Source: Streptomyces sp. NBC_01775
GTDB taxonomy: Bacteria; Actinomycetota; Actinomycetes; Streptomycetales; Streptomycetaceae
Reading direction: 5' to 3'
Length of the DNA: 64,000 nucleotides
NCBI RefSeq assembly: GCF_035917675.1
Contig: NZ_CP109104.1
Location: 8,184,001 to 8,248,000 of the forward strand
Of this stretch, positions 44,314 through 53,816 are shown one piece after another (the first letter of the stretch is position 1; the number at the start of each line of letters is the position of its first letter). Position numbers and translations under genes: made by a program. The notes beneath the pieces were generated by a model, which made no database searches, had not been told where the DNA came from, and saw nothing but the letters and a program-made list of their open reading frames with translations.

Positions 44314-44714
44314 GCTTTCGGGGCCGGCCTGTGCGGCGGGTGCCCGGCCCGGACGAAGTCGGCGTACTCGTCCTGCACCACCCCCGCGTTGACCCAGCGC
44401 TCCCGCACGGCCCCGGTGCGGTCCTCGGCGGCGCCGAGCGCCGCGAGGGGGTCATCGGCCGTGACGACGAGGCGGCCGAAGTCCTCCTCCTCGTCCTCCG
44501 GGTGGAGCGGCGGGAACGCGTACAGGTCCACGAAGCTCTCGTGGGCCACGTCCTCGGCCGTGTGGAGGAAGACTTCGTACCGTCCGCCCGCCGGTCTGAC
44601 TTCCACGTAGCGGATCCCGGACCGGCCCGCCGCGGAGACCGGGCCGAGGAACTGCTCCACGCGACGGCCCCGTCGCAGGGCGCCGAGGGCGAAGGGCTCT
44701 GCCAAATAGCGCAT
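44310..44714 (-). CDS. Conserved hypothetical protein
   Basis: The protein has 134 residues, is acidic and soluble, and has no signal peptide or membrane helix. It has text such as VEQFLGPVSAAGRSGIRYVE and FVDLYAFPPLHPEDEEEDFG, with a predicted alternation of strands and helices. I do not recognise a named domain. ATG 44714 is used. It lies upstream of the MerR gene on the same strand, and its stop codon is part of the MerR minus-35 box, so the two genes are closely packed but MerR has its own promoter. Codon use is normal for the genome, and it is probably a real gene. Confidence 0.6.
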   Translation of the reverse strand: MRYLAEPFALGALRRGRRVEQFLGPVSAAGRSGIRYVEVRPAGGRYEVFLHTAEDVAHESFVDLYAFPPLHPEDEEEDFGRLVVTADDPLAALGAAEDRTGAVRERWVNAGVVQDEYADFVRAGHPPHRPAPKA

Positions 44715-45050
44715 GCGCGCAGGGTAGAGCCCGGCACCGACAGCGCTCTGCCGCCCGGGATCAGGGGCGGCGGCCCCGCAACCGGGTCACCCGCGTACGG
44801 CGCGTAACGAAGCACGGGGCCCGCATCTCGGGGCATCTCGGGGCGTCCCGCAGTGTCTGGGGCGGCCAGGCGGCCAGGCGGCCAGGCGGCCAGGCGGTCC
44901 GGGCGTCCCCCGGTCGGGCGCGGTGGCGCGCGCATGCGGCTCGCGCGGGTGGCGCGCATGCTGGAAACGGATGTGACGCCGGAAGTGTCGTCGGCCGGAT
45001 ACGGGCGCGCGGCGCCCGCGACCGGGCCGCGAGAAAGGCAGCGATGAGAC
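44715..45050. other. 336-bp intergenic region with short tandem repeats
   Basis: Between divergent genes. It contains ATCTCGGGGC twice (near 44825) and CGGCCAGG four times (44863-44894, listed separately). A short open frame from 44853 lacks a ribosome-binding site and family features. The promoter of the DUF2795 gene should lie near its right end. No RNA gene is apparent. Confidence 0.4.
44863..44894. repeat. CGGCCAGG, four tandem copies
   Basis: Exact 8-bp units at 44863, 44871, 44879 and 44887, followed by a diverged fifth (CGGTCCGG). Likely to vary in copy number. No reading frame of known function is affected. Confidence 0.8.
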
Positions 45051-45365
45051 ATGGCAGCCCACACCACCGTCAAAGAAGTGCTGGCCGCCCTCGACGATGT
45101 CGATTTCCCGGCGGACAAGGACGAGTTGCTGCGAGCGGCGTCCGGAGCCTCGCATGAGGTCTGTGCCGCGCTGCGGGGCATCCCGCCGGAGGAGTACGCG
45201 AACCGGGAGGAGGTGGCCCGTTCCGTACGCGTCGACCCCGACTCGGACCTCGACCTGAGCCCCGCCCAGCGCGCCGAGCAGGCGCGGCAAGGCGGCCGTC
45301 CCGGCCAGTCCCAGCACCTGCGTGAGGCCCCCAAGCCTCCGGTGGAGGACGAACTCGACCGCTAG
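45051..45365 (+). CDS. DUF2795 protein
   Basis: The protein has 104 residues. The segment VKEVLAALDDVDFPADKDEL followed by LLRAASGASHEVCAALRGIP is the DUF2795 signature (residues 5-60), a small helical domain found mainly in actinobacteria. The rest is a polar tail. Function unknown; members are often near stress-response genes. ATG 45051 is preferred by domain position. Codon use is normal. Confidence 0.82.
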   Translation: MAAHTTVKEVLAALDDVDFPADKDELLRAASGASHEVCAALRGIPPEEYANREEVARSVRVDPDSDLDLSPAQRAEQARQGGRPGQSQHLREAPKPPVEDELDR

Positions 45366-45367
45366 GG

Positions 45368-45428
45368 AGTGTCTTCAAAGTAGCGTCGTCGGCCCGCCGG
45401 GCAGACGGGACTTCGAAGATACGACCTA
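45368..45428. repeat. Second dispersed repeat family, copy B, near-palindromic
   Basis: Reverse complement of 45394-45423 matches 33102-33131. The whole segment reads GTGTCTTCAAAGTAGCGTCG on one side and ends GGGACTTCGAAGATACGAC, so its two ends are imperfect inverted repeats. It lies immediately after the DUF2795 stop and could act as a terminator, or be a small non-autonomous element. Confidence 0.6.
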
Positions 45429-45544
45429 GGGCACCCGGGTCCGGCCGCGCACGATGTCCGGGCACCCGGGGCCGGCCAGGCCGGGGCGTCCGGCCGGCCG
45501 CACGGCTCACGCACACTCGCACCCGCAGCGGAGGAGGCCCCGTC

Positions 45545-46051
45545 ATGGTGCGCAAGAAGGTGGAAGGCGACGAGGACCAGCGGCGCAGGGCGGCGCACAA
45601 GGCGCACCGCGACGAGGAGTCGCCCAGCGTCCGGCACGCGACCACGGGGGCTTCGAAGCAGCGTGCCCACCGCAGCGCCGGCGACAGCTCCCGGCAGGAC
45701 GAGGAGACCCCTGTCCAGCGGCAGGGCAAACAGGGCCACAGCGCGGAAGCCCCCGACGCGGCTCCTCCGAGCGCTGCCAGGCCCGCGCGGCCCGAAAGCC
45801 CGTTCCAGGGGCGCGGGCATCCCGACTACTCGGCGGAGCACGAACAGGTCTTCGCCGCGCTGGTCACGGCCGAGCAGCGCAACGGAGGACAGCCCGTCCT
45901 CCTCGCGGACATCGCCCGCTCCGCGGACCGCTCCGAGGAAGAGACCCGCGTCCTCGTGCACGACCTGGTGGCCGTCCACCACCTCGTCACCGAGCTCCAG
46001 GGCTCCGACCCGGTCGAGGACCCCCGCTACGAGACCAAGCTCCGGCTCTGA
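45545..46051 (+). CDS. Actinobacterial hypothetical protein with C-terminal winged-helix-like part
   Basis: The protein has 168 residues. Residues 1-90 are charged, low-complexity and probably disordered (Lys/Arg/Glu/Gln-rich). Residues 95-168 are compact (SAEHEQVFAALVTAEQRNGG, then VLLADIARSADRSEEETRVL and HHLVTELQGSD), with a helix-turn-helix-like pattern. ATG 45545 follows GGAGGAGG, a strong ribosome-binding site. I do not recognise a family. A DNA-binding or nucleoid-associated role is possible from the basic tail and winged-helix pattern. It follows the DUF2795 gene on the same strand with a repeat between them. Confidence 0.65.
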   Translation: MVRKKVEGDEDQRRRAAHKAHRDEESPSVRHATTGASKQRAHRSAGDSSRQDEETPVQRQGKQGHSAEAPDAAPPSAARPARPESPFQGRGHPDYSAEHEQVFAALVTAEQRNGGQPVLLADIARSADRSEEETRVLVHDLVAVHHLVTELQGSDPVEDPRYETKLRL

Positions 46052-46154
46052 GCCCGTCGGCCCTGACCCGTCGGCTCCGATCCGGCGATCCTGCGCCCGT
46101 CGGCCCTGCGGCCGAAGCGCTCACCACGCGGCGGCCGGCCATCGAGGCGCTACG

Positions 46155-46634
46155 TCAGGCCGCTGTCTCGTACACCGTGGCGGCCACCCCGCCTCGTATC
46201 AGCCGGTCCTCGATCAGCGGGCGGATGAGTTCCCAGCGCCCGCCGGCCAGACCGCAGCCGATCTTCGGCATGTGCACGGAAGCCCCGAGCCGCCGTGCTT
46301 CGGCAGCCACGGAGCCAAGGGCCGTACCGATGGCCTCGTAGCGCACCGGCACCCCCTTGCTCCCCGTCCGGATGCCGCGCTGACCGATCATGTTGGCCAC
46401 CCAGACATAGCGTTCGACCTGCACGAACTGGACGGCGCCCAGGCCGAAGTCGTTCCCCGCCCGCTCGCGGTGCCAGCGCCGGTAAGCGGCTTCGGGCTCC
46501 GGCCAGCGGCGTGATACGGCGAGCACGAAGCCCTTGCCCCAGCCGCCCAGATCGTTGCAGACATGCGCGATGATCTTGACCCCTTTGCCCCGCGGCGAAG
46601 TCGCGTCTCCCCGTACGAGCTCCAGTTCCACCAT
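46155..46634 (-). CDS. Macro-domain protein
   Basis: The protein has 159 residues, a single macro domain. It has the ADP-ribose-binding segments VRGDATSP, HVCNDLGGWGKGF and MPKIGCGLAGGRWE. The text is closest to the ALC1-like/Poa1p-like group, which removes ADP-ribose from acidic residues or processes ADP-ribose-1''-phosphate. ATG 46634 is used, with no clear ribosome-binding site. An ADP-ribosylglycohydrolase is encoded about 3 kb away, but they are not in one operon. No ADP-ribosyltransferase toxin of the DarT type is adjacent, so a DarG antitoxin role is not supported. Confidence 0.85.
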   Translation of the reverse strand: MVELELVRGDATSPRGKGVKIIAHVCNDLGGWGKGFVLAVSRRWPEPEAAYRRWHRERAGNDFGLGAVQFVQVERYVWVANMIGQRGIRTGSKGVPVRYEAIGTALGSVAAEARRLGASVHMPKIGCGLAGGRWELIRPLIEDRLIRGGVAATVYETAA

Positions 46635-46708
46635 GCACGCACCGTAGCCCCGGCCACTGACAGCGCCGCGGCCGGCGAAGGACGGCAGCCGGTCGAGCAC
46701 CTTGCCTT

Positions 46709-48064
46709 TCAGCGGCCCCGGTCCTGCCGGACGACGCTGTGGGTCATGGCCTGGGCACTGCCGAGGTAGCGTGCCGGGTCGCACAGGTGGCTGATGCGGT
46801 CGGGGCCTATCTGCTCGACGAGGGTGGGCTGGGCGAGGAGTTGGGATTCGAGGGTGGTGCCGCTTTCGATGGCGGTGCGGCAGGCGTCGTAGATGAGTTC
46901 GTGGGCGTGCTGGCGGCCTACGACGGGGGCGATGTCCATCATGACGGCTTCGGCGACGATGAGCCCGCCGGTGATGTGGGTGTTCCGCCGCATGGTGTCG
47001 GTGTGCACCTCCAGGCCGGACAGCATGAACTCCGCTTGGTGCAGTGAGCTGGAGAGCAGCAGGAAGGCTTCGGGGACGGCGGCCCATTCCAGGTGCCAGG
47101 GCCCCGTGGCGCGTTCGAAGTCCTGCATCATGGCGTCGAGCATGGTGGAGGACTTCTCACGGAGGAGCTTGGCGGCGGCGAACATCAGCTCGCTGGAGAT
47201 GGGGTTGCGCTTCTGCGGCATGGTGGAGCTGGCGCCCCGCCCGGGGACGAAGGGTTCGGCGAGTTCCCCGAATTCGGAGGAGCACATCATCATGATGTCC
47301 CAGGCGATCTTGCCGAGTGAGCCGCCGACGGCGGCGAACAGGGAAACCAGTTCCACGAGACCGTCGCGGGCCACGTGCCAGGTGATCTCCGGGTCGCGCA
47401 GGCCGAGTTCGGCGGCGAGGGCGGCGCGGGTCCGCAGGCCCTCGGGGCCGCTGCCGAGGGAGGCGAGGGTCCCGGCGGCGCCGCCGAACTGGACCATCAG
47501 GGCTCGTTCCCGGGCCTGCTGGAGTCGTTGGGCGTGGCGGTCGAGGGCGGAGAGCCAGACGGCGCACCGGTAGCCGAAGGTGACCGGCAGGGCGTGCTGG
47601 AGGTGGGTGCGGCCCGCGGCGACCGTGTCGGTGTGCTCGTGCGCGAGGTCTGCCAACGTGTGGCGTACGCGGTCGAGTTGCCCCTGGAGATGGTGGATGC
47701 CCTGACGGCACTGGAGCATGACGGCGGTGTCCATGATGTCCTGCGTGGTGGCGCCCCAGTGGAGATACCCGCCCGCCTCGCCGCACTGCTCGGCGGCTTG
47801 CGTCACGATCGGAAGGACGGGGTACCCGACGATCTCCGTCTCGTTGCGGAGCCGTTCGAGGTCCAGGCCCGCGAAGTCGACCCGCTTGGTGATCTCTTCG
47901 GCCGCTTCGGCCGGTACGACGCCTGTCCTGGCCTGTGCGCGGGCGAGGGCGGTCTCGGTGTCGAGGATGCGTTGCACGTAGGCGGTGTCGCTGAAGATGT
48001 CCCGCATCTCGGGGGTGCCGAACATGTCGCGGAACAGCAGGGAGTCGAAGACGGTCGTACTCAT
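46709..48064 (-). CDS. Fumarase/aspartase-superfamily lyase (PurB/PcaB-like)
   Basis: The protein has 451 residues. The superfamily signature GASSTMPQKRNP lies at about 277-288, with the catalytic serine in SS (279-280). [10 protein letters not shown] (about 151-160) supplies a catalytic histidine, and GATTQDIMDT is the substrate-binding segment of the adenylosuccinate lyase/3-carboxy-muconate cycloisomerase branch. Housekeeping purB is normally elsewhere, and this gene sits next to a C4-dicarboxylate transporter and a GntR regulator. A catabolic role with a dicarboxylic or tricarboxylic acid, such as 3-carboxymuconate or an N-linked succinate adduct, is therefore more likely. It starts at ATG 48064, 45 bp after the transporter stop, so co-transcribed. 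Confidence 0.82.
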   Translation of the reverse strand: MSTTVFDSLLFRDMFGTPEMRDIFSDTAYVQRILDTETALARAQARTGVVPAEAAEEITKRVDFAGLDLERLRNETEIVGYPVLPIVTQAAEQCGEAGGYLHWGATTQDIMDTAVMLQCRQGIHHLQGQLDRVRHTLADLAHEHTDTVAAGRTHLQHALPVTFGYRCAVWLSALDRHAQRLQQARERALMVQFGGAAGTLASLGSGPEGLRTRAALAAELGLRDPEITWHVARDGLVELVSLFAAVGGSLGKIAWDIMMMCSSEFGELAEPFVPGRGASSTMPQKRNPISSELMFAAAKLLREKSSTMLDAMMQDFERATGPWHLEWAAVPEAFLLLSSSLHQAEFMLSGLEVHTDTMRRNTHITGGLIVAEAVMMDIAPVVGRQHAHELIYDACRTAIESGTTLESQLLAQPTLVEQIGPDRISHLCDPARYLGSAQAMTHSVVRQDRGR

Positions 48065-48109
48065 GTTCTCTCTCTTGTCGGTCTTGTCGGTCTTGTGTCC
48101 GGTGACAGG

Positions 48110-49537
48110 TCAGCGGTGTGCCTGAGCGGTGTTGCGGTGGGGGTCGGCGTCGTCGGAGGACGGCCTGCCGGTGCTTTCCTCGTCGTCGGTGCGGGAGGTG
48201 CTCGGTGCCTGCGGCTCTTCCGCTTCCAGCCGGGCGAGAAACGCCTTGGGGTCGGCGAGGGCTCGCTGGACCTTCTCGGTGTCCATCTCCTTGCACCACT
48301 TGGCCAGCACCAGCGTGGCGACGACGTTGCCGAAGGTGTTGCACGCGGCGACGGCCATGGACATGAAGCGGTAGACGCCGAAGAGGACGGCGGCGCCTTC
48401 GACGGGCAGATATCCGGTCGCGGTGACGGTGGAGGTGAAGACCACGAAGGTGCCGCCGGAGACCGTGGCGGCCCCCTTGGAGGTGAGCAGCATGATCAGC
48501 AGCAGGCCGAGCTGCTGGGAGAGGCTCATGGGCACGCCGTAGGCGTTGGCCACGAACAGCGTGCACATCGCCATGTAGAGGGAGGTGCCGTCGAGGTTGA
48601 ACGCGTAGCCGGTCGGTACGACCAGCCCGACCGTCTGCTTGGAGCACCCCATCCCGGTGAGCTTCTTCAGCAGTCCGGGCAAGGCGGCCTCGGAGGAGGC
48701 GGTGCCCACCACCAGTGTCATCTCGACGCGGACGAACTGAAGGATGCGCCAGATGTTGAATCCGGCGATCAGGCAGACCAGACCGAGGATTCCGGAGACG
48801 AAGACGGCGACGACCAGCCAGTACTGGAGGACGAGTTGCCCCAGGGCCAGAAGCACGGCGCCGCCGTTGGTTCCCACCGAGTAGGCGATGGCGCCGAACG
48901 CACCCAGGGGGGCCAGCTTCATGATGATGTTCACGAACCCGAAGAAGGCCTCGGATATGACCTCCAGCCCTGAGTTGATCTTCTCCCGCATATAGGGCTT
49001 GAGGCCCAGCAGGCCGGCGCCGAACAGGACGGCGAGTACGACGACTTGGAGAAGCTGTCCCGAGGAGAAGGCGCCGATGAAATTGTCGGGAACGATGCCC
49101 TTGATGAAGGCGGCCACCCCGTGCTCGCCGCCCTCCCCCGCGGGCGCGTCCCCGCCGGAGCTCTTCAGGCCTCCGGCGCCCTTCCCGACTCCGAAGACGT
49201 TCGCCGCGACCAGGCCCAGCAGCAACGCGAGAGTGGATACGACCTCGAAGTAGATCAGTGCCATCAGGCCGATGCGGCTGGCCTTCTTCAGGTCTCCGGC
49301 CGAGGCGATGCCCATCACGACGGTGAAGAACACCAGAGGCGCGACGCCGGCCTTGACCAGGGCGAGGAACAGGTCCCCGACGATCTTCAGCTGGGCTGCC
49401 GCCCCGGGGAAGGCGAACCCCACCGCTATGCCGAGCACCATCGCGATGACGACCTGCGTGCCGATCCCCTTGTACCAGCGCTTCCGCGCCGGTGGAGGAG
49501 GCGGCGACGCGTCCAGCAGCTGTTCCTGCGACTTCAT
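48110..49537 (-). CDS. C4-dicarboxylate:cation symporter (DctA/SDF family)
   Basis: The protein has 475 residues with eight membrane helices and two re-entrant loops. Characteristic segments are GAGVAP-like LVKAGVAPLVFFTVV, VGTASSEAALPGL (the first hairpin with the serine-rich motif), YAFNLDGTSLYMAM (the NMDGT-type cation site) and GAATVSGGTFVVF. An acidic cytoplasmic tail is present. DctA-type carriers import succinate, fumarate, malate or aspartate with protons or Na+. ATG 49537 lies ten bases from a double GTCTAGAC operator. The lyase gene follows 45 bp after the stop, so the two form an operon likely repressed by the neighbouring GntR protein. Confidence 0.92.
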   Translation of the reverse strand: MKSQEQLLDASPPPPPARKRWYKGIGTQVVIAMVLGIAVGFAFPGAAAQLKIVGDLFLALVKAGVAPLVFFTVVMGIASAGDLKKASRIGLMALIYFEVVSTLALLLGLVAANVFGVGKGAGGLKSSGGDAPAGEGGEHGVAAFIKGIVPDNFIGAFSSGQLLQVVVLAVLFGAGLLGLKPYMREKINSGLEVISEAFFGFVNIIMKLAPLGAFGAIAYSVGTNGGAVLLALGQLVLQYWLVVAVFVSGILGLVCLIAGFNIWRILQFVRVEMTLVVGTASSEAALPGLLKKLTGMGCSKQTVGLVVPTGYAFNLDGTSLYMAMCTLFVANAYGVPMSLSQQLGLLLIMLLTSKGAATVSGGTFVVFTSTVTATGYLPVEGAAVLFGVYRFMSMAVAACNTFGNVVATLVLAKWCKEMDTEKVQRALADPKAFLARLEAEEPQAPSTSRTDDEESTGRPSSDDADPHRNTAQAHR

Positions 49538-49547
49538 GCGTAGTCAT

Positions 49548-49580
49548 CCTTGTCTAGACACATGTTGTGTCTAGACAAGG
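49548..49580 (-). promoter_or_regulatory. Double GntR/HutC-type operator in the dctA-like promoter
   Basis: CCTTGTCTAGACAC (49548-49561) and GTGTCTAGACAAGG (49567-49580) are perfect reverse complements around ATGTT. Each arm contains TGTCTAGACA, itself a palindrome, so there are two adjacent sites 19 bp centre to centre. GTCTAGAC is the core of HutC-subfamily operators such as the DasR site. Read on the minus strand, TTGTCT and TAGACA 16 bp apart could be the promoter boxes. Confidence 0.75.
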
Positions 49581-49650
49581 TTCCTGGTGGAAACACACCT
49601 GTCAAGAGGTGTTCACGGAGTGACCGGGGGCGACGCCGCCGCGGTCGAGG

Positions 49651-50376
49651 TCAGCGGCGCTCCAGCACCGTCTCGTAGACGAAGCGGTCGCCCGCGTGAG
49701 TACTGACGGTCACCTCGAACAGGGCGCCCGAGGTGTCGTAGTAGCGCCGGACGAACTCCAGCCCGAGGCTCCCGGGCGCCGCACCGAGAAGCTGTGCGCC
49801 TTCCTCGGGTACCGCTACCGCGCGTACCTGCTGCACGACGCGCTCCACGGTTCGTCCGGTGCGCGCTTCGATGAGGTCGGAGATCAGGCGCGTGCTGTTG
49901 CCCAGGTCGGCGGCGATGACCTGGGCATCCTGTGGCTCCAGGTAGACCTTCGCCCACGAGACGGCTTCATCGGGGTGTGCCGGGTCCCGCCGGACGGAGG
50001 TGACGCACGTGCGGGTGGCCCCCTCGGGCAGCCCCGTGGCGACGGCAAGTGGCTGCCCCACCGTCACGGAAACCACGGACAGGATCTCCCGTACGGCGTC
50101 CTTCCCGTACTGGGTGAGCTCTTCGACGCTGCCGAGCTTCGCGGCGAACTCGTTGACCGGGGTCACGCGTTCCAGCCGGGTGCCGGTGCCCTTCCGGCGC
50201 GAGATCAACCCTGCCCGCTCCAGGCGCTTCAAGGCGCGGCGGAGCGTCTCCCGGGAGACGGAGTATTCGGCAGCGAGATCCGGCTCGGGAGGCAGCAGAT
50301 CTCCCACGGCCCACCGGCCCCGGACGAACCTGGACGCGAGGTCGTCAGCGATCGCCACGTACCGCGGCTCCCCCAC
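49651..50376 (-). CDS. GntR-family regulator, HutC subfamily (UTRA domain)
   Basis: The protein has 241 residues. The N-terminal winged helix (LPPEPDLAAEYSVSRETLRR, then ALKRLERAGLISRRKGTGTR) covers residues 10-75. The UTRA ligand-binding domain (residues 95-240) includes TRTCVTSVRRDPAHPDEAVS and a final YDTSGALFEVTVSTHAGDRF. GTG 50376 has GAGGAG six bases upstream and is preferred to ATG 50439, which would cross a 6-bp hairpin in the leader. It is upstream of the transporter-lyase operon on the same strand, and the double GTCTAGAC palindrome lies between them. It is therefore the likely regulator of that operon. Effector unknown, possibly the transported acid. Confidence 0.88.
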   Translation of the reverse strand: MGEPRYVAIADDLASRFVRGRWAVGDLLPPEPDLAAEYSVSRETLRRALKRLERAGLISRRKGTGTRLERVTPVNEFAAKLGSVEELTQYGKDAVREILSVVSVTVGQPLAVATGLPEGATRTCVTSVRRDPAHPDEAVSWAKVYLEPQDAQVIAADLGNSTRLISDLIEARTGRTVERVVQQVRAVAVPEEGAQLLGAAPGSLGLEFVRRYYDTSGALFEVTVSTHAGDRFVYETVLERR

Positions 50377-50527
50377 GCCCCACTCCTCGTCGCACGCCTG
50401 ACCGGACCCCAGATCATAGCCGCAAGGCGGCTGAGTCATGGCTGCCGGTGCTGCCCGGCGCGCACCCGCCGTGCCGGACGCGACTCGAGCGCCCGGTCGC
50501 GGGCCCGAGGGGCGGCGATCATCCCCA

Positions 50528-51608
<1,081 letters not shown>

Positions 51609-51711
51609 CCGCCATGACCGCCGCGAGCGCCGCACGCGCCGTCCGGCGGTCCGCACAGACAGCAGCCGCGCCGTCCAGCCACGCGGGCGCAGAAGCGAAC
51701 GGAGAACAGCA

Positions 51712-52872
51712 GTGAGCGTCACAGCGGCCAAGGGGTTCACGGCGGCCGGGATCGCCGCGGGCATCAAGGACAGCGGGGGAGCGGACCTGGCGCTCGTCGT
51801 CAACGAGGGACCCAGCCGGGCCGCGGCGGGTGTCTTTACCTCGAACCGCGTCAAGGCGGCCCCGGTCCTGTGGTCCGAGCAGGTACTCAAGGGCGGCAGC
51901 GTCTCCGCCGTCGTGCTCAACTCCGGCGGCGCCAACGCCTGTACGGGTGCGCCCGGCTTCCAGGACACCCACGCGACGGCCGAGAAGGCCGCCGAGGTCC
52001 TCGGCGGCGGGCACAGCGCGGGCGAGATCGCCGTGGCCTCCACCGGACTGATCGGGCTGCGGCTGCCGATGGACAAGCTGCTGCCAGGGATCGGGACGGC
52101 AGCGGCAGCGCTCTCCCCACACGGTGGCGAGAAGGCCGCCCTGGCGATCAAGACCACCGACACCGTCCACAAGACCGCCGTCGTGGAGAGCCCGGCCGGC
52201 TGGACCGTCGGCGGCATGGCCAAGGGCGCCGGTATGCTCGCGCCGGGGCTGGCCACCATGCTCGTCGTCCTCACCACCGACGCCGACCTGGCCGCGGCTG
52301 AGCTGGACGCCGCGCTGCGTGCCGCGAGCCGCACCACCTTCGACCGGATCGACTCCGACGGCTGCATGTCCACCAACGACACCGTGCTGCTCCTGGCCTC
52401 CGGCGCGAGCGAAGTGCGCCCGGAGCAGGCCGAGTTCGCGGAGGCCGTGCGCGCCGTGTGCGACGACCTGGGGCAGCAGCTCATCAGGGACGCCGAGGGA
52501 GCCTCCAAGGACATCCGGATCGACGTCGTGGGCGCCGCCAGCGAGGAGGAGGCCGTGCTGGTCGGCCGCACGATCGCCCGCAACAACCTCCTCAAGTGCG
52601 CCGTGCACGGCGAGGACCCCAACTGGGGCCGGGTGCTCTCCGCGATCGGCACCACGGACGCCGTCTTCGAGCCCGACAAGCTGAACGTCGCCATCAACGG
52701 CGTCCAGGTCTGCAAGGGCGGCTCCGTCGGCGAGGACCGCGACAAGGTCGACATGCGCTACCGCGAGGTCCGCATCACGGCGGACCTCGCGGCGGGGAAT
52801 GCCGCAGCGACGATCTGGACCAACGACCTGACCGCCGACTACGTCCACGAGAACAGCGCCTACTCCTCATGA
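51712..52872 (+). CDS. argJ: Bifunctional ornithine acetyltransferase/N-acetylglutamate synthase
   Basis: The protein has 386 residues. It has the self-cleavage region AKGAGMLAP followed by GLATMLVVL, where Thr (about residue 182) becomes the nucleophile of the beta chain. Conserved [10 protein letters not shown] and [15 protein letters not shown] segments are present. It recycles the acetyl group from N-acetylornithine to glutamate. GTG 51712 follows GGAGAA. The stop overlaps argB as ATGA, implying translational coupling. Whether it is bifunctional or monofunctional cannot be told from sequence alone. Confidence 0.96.
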   Translation: MSVTAAKGFTAAGIAAGIKDSGGADLALVVNEGPSRAAAGVFTSNRVKAAPVLWSEQVLKGGSVSAVVLNSGGANACTGAPGFQDTHATAEKAAEVLGGGHSAGEIAVASTGLIGLRLPMDKLLPGIGTAAAALSPHGGEKAALAIKTTDTVHKTAVVESPAGWTVGGMAKGAGMLAPGLATMLVVLTTDADLAAAELDAALRAASRTTFDRIDSDGCMSTNDTVLLLASGASEVRPEQAEFAEAVRAVCDDLGQQLIRDAEGASKDIRIDVVGAASEEEAVLVGRTIARNNLLKCAVHGEDPNWGRVLSAIGTTDAVFEPDKLNVAINGVQVCKGGSVGEDRDKVDMRYREVRITADLAAGNAAATIWTNDLTADYVHENSAYSS

Positions 52873-53816
52873 GCAGCCAACAGCCCAGCACCCGCAAGCA
52901 CACCGCGCTCCCCAAGGCCCGCACGCTCATCGAGGCGCTGCCCTGGCTCACCCGGCACCACGGCAAGACCGTCGTCATCAAGTTCGGCGGAAACGCGATG
53001 GTCGACGAGGAGCTGAAGGCCGCCTTCGCGCAGGACGTCGTCTTCCTGCGGCACGCCGGCCTGCGCCCCGTCGTCGTGCACGGCGGCGGACCGCAGATCA
53101 GCGCGCAGCTGGATCGGCTGGGGCTGGAGTCGGAGTTCCGCGCCGGGCTGCGGGTGACCACCCCCGAGACCATGGACGTCGTCCGCATGGTGCTGGCCGG
53201 GCAGGTCCAGCGCGAGCTGGTCAACCTCCTCAATCAGCACGGCCCGCTCGCCGTCGGCATGACCGGCGAGGACGCGCACATCATGGCCGCCACCCAGCAC
53301 TACGCCGACGTGGACGGCGAGCGCGTCGACATCGGCCGGGTCGGGGACATCCACGCCGTGGACACCGGGGCGATCGAGGCGCTGCTGGACGACGGCCGGA
53401 TCCCGGTCATCTCCTCCATCGCGCGCAGCGCCGACGGTGCCGAAGGCGAGACCGGCGTCTACAACGTCAACGCGGACACGGCCGCCGCCGCGCTCGCCGC
53501 GGCGCTCGACGCCGAGACGCTGATGGTGCTGACCGACGTCGAGGGCCTGTACGAGGACTGGCCGAACAGCGACGAGGTCATCAGCCGGCTGACGGCGGGC
53601 GAGCTGGAGAAGCTGCTGCCCGACCTGGCCAGCGGCATGGTCCCCAAGATGGAGGGCTGCCTGCACGCCGTACGCAACGGCGTGCACACCGCGCGCGTGC
53701 TGGACGGCCGCGTGCCCCACTCCATCCTGCTGGAGATCTTCACCGATGAAGGCATCGGGACGATGGTCGTGCCCGACCCTGTCCCCGACCCCCGGAAGGC
53801 GGAGGGCCCCGAATGA
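52869..53816 (+). CDS. argB: Acetylglutamate kinase
   Basis: The protein has 315 residues with the amino-acid-kinase fold: [17 protein letters not shown] (Lys and Gly-rich phosphate site), [14 protein letters not shown] and [20 protein letters not shown]. An N-terminal helix of about 25 residues is typical of arginine-inhibited hexameric enzymes. It phosphorylates N-acetylglutamate in step 2. ATG 52869 overlaps the argJ stop and the stop overlaps argD, both as ATGA. Confidence 0.97.
   Translation: MSSQQPSTRKHTALPKARTLIEALPWLTRHHGKTVVIKFGGNAMVDEELKAAFAQDVVFLRHAGLRPVVVHGGGPQISAQLDRLGLESEFRAGLRVTTPETMDVVRMVLAGQVQRELVNLLNQHGPLAVGMTGEDAHIMAATQHYADVDGERVDIGRVGDIHAVDTGAIEALLDDGRIPVISSIARSADGAEGETGVYNVNADTAAAALAAALDAETLMVLTDVEGLYEDWPNSDEVISRLTAGELEKLLPDLASGMVPKMEGCLHAVRNGVHTARVLDGRVPHSILLEIFTDEGIGTMVVPDPVPDPRKAEGPE

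Noticed and set aside
46155..46634. DarTG-like toxin-antitoxin system at the macro-domain gene
   Set aside because: No DarT-type ADP-ribosyltransferase gene is adjacent on either side.
47157..49547. A 796-codon open frame on the minus strand over the lyase and transporter
   Set aside because: It is one frame off from both genes on the same strand and has only Arg/Gly-rich text.
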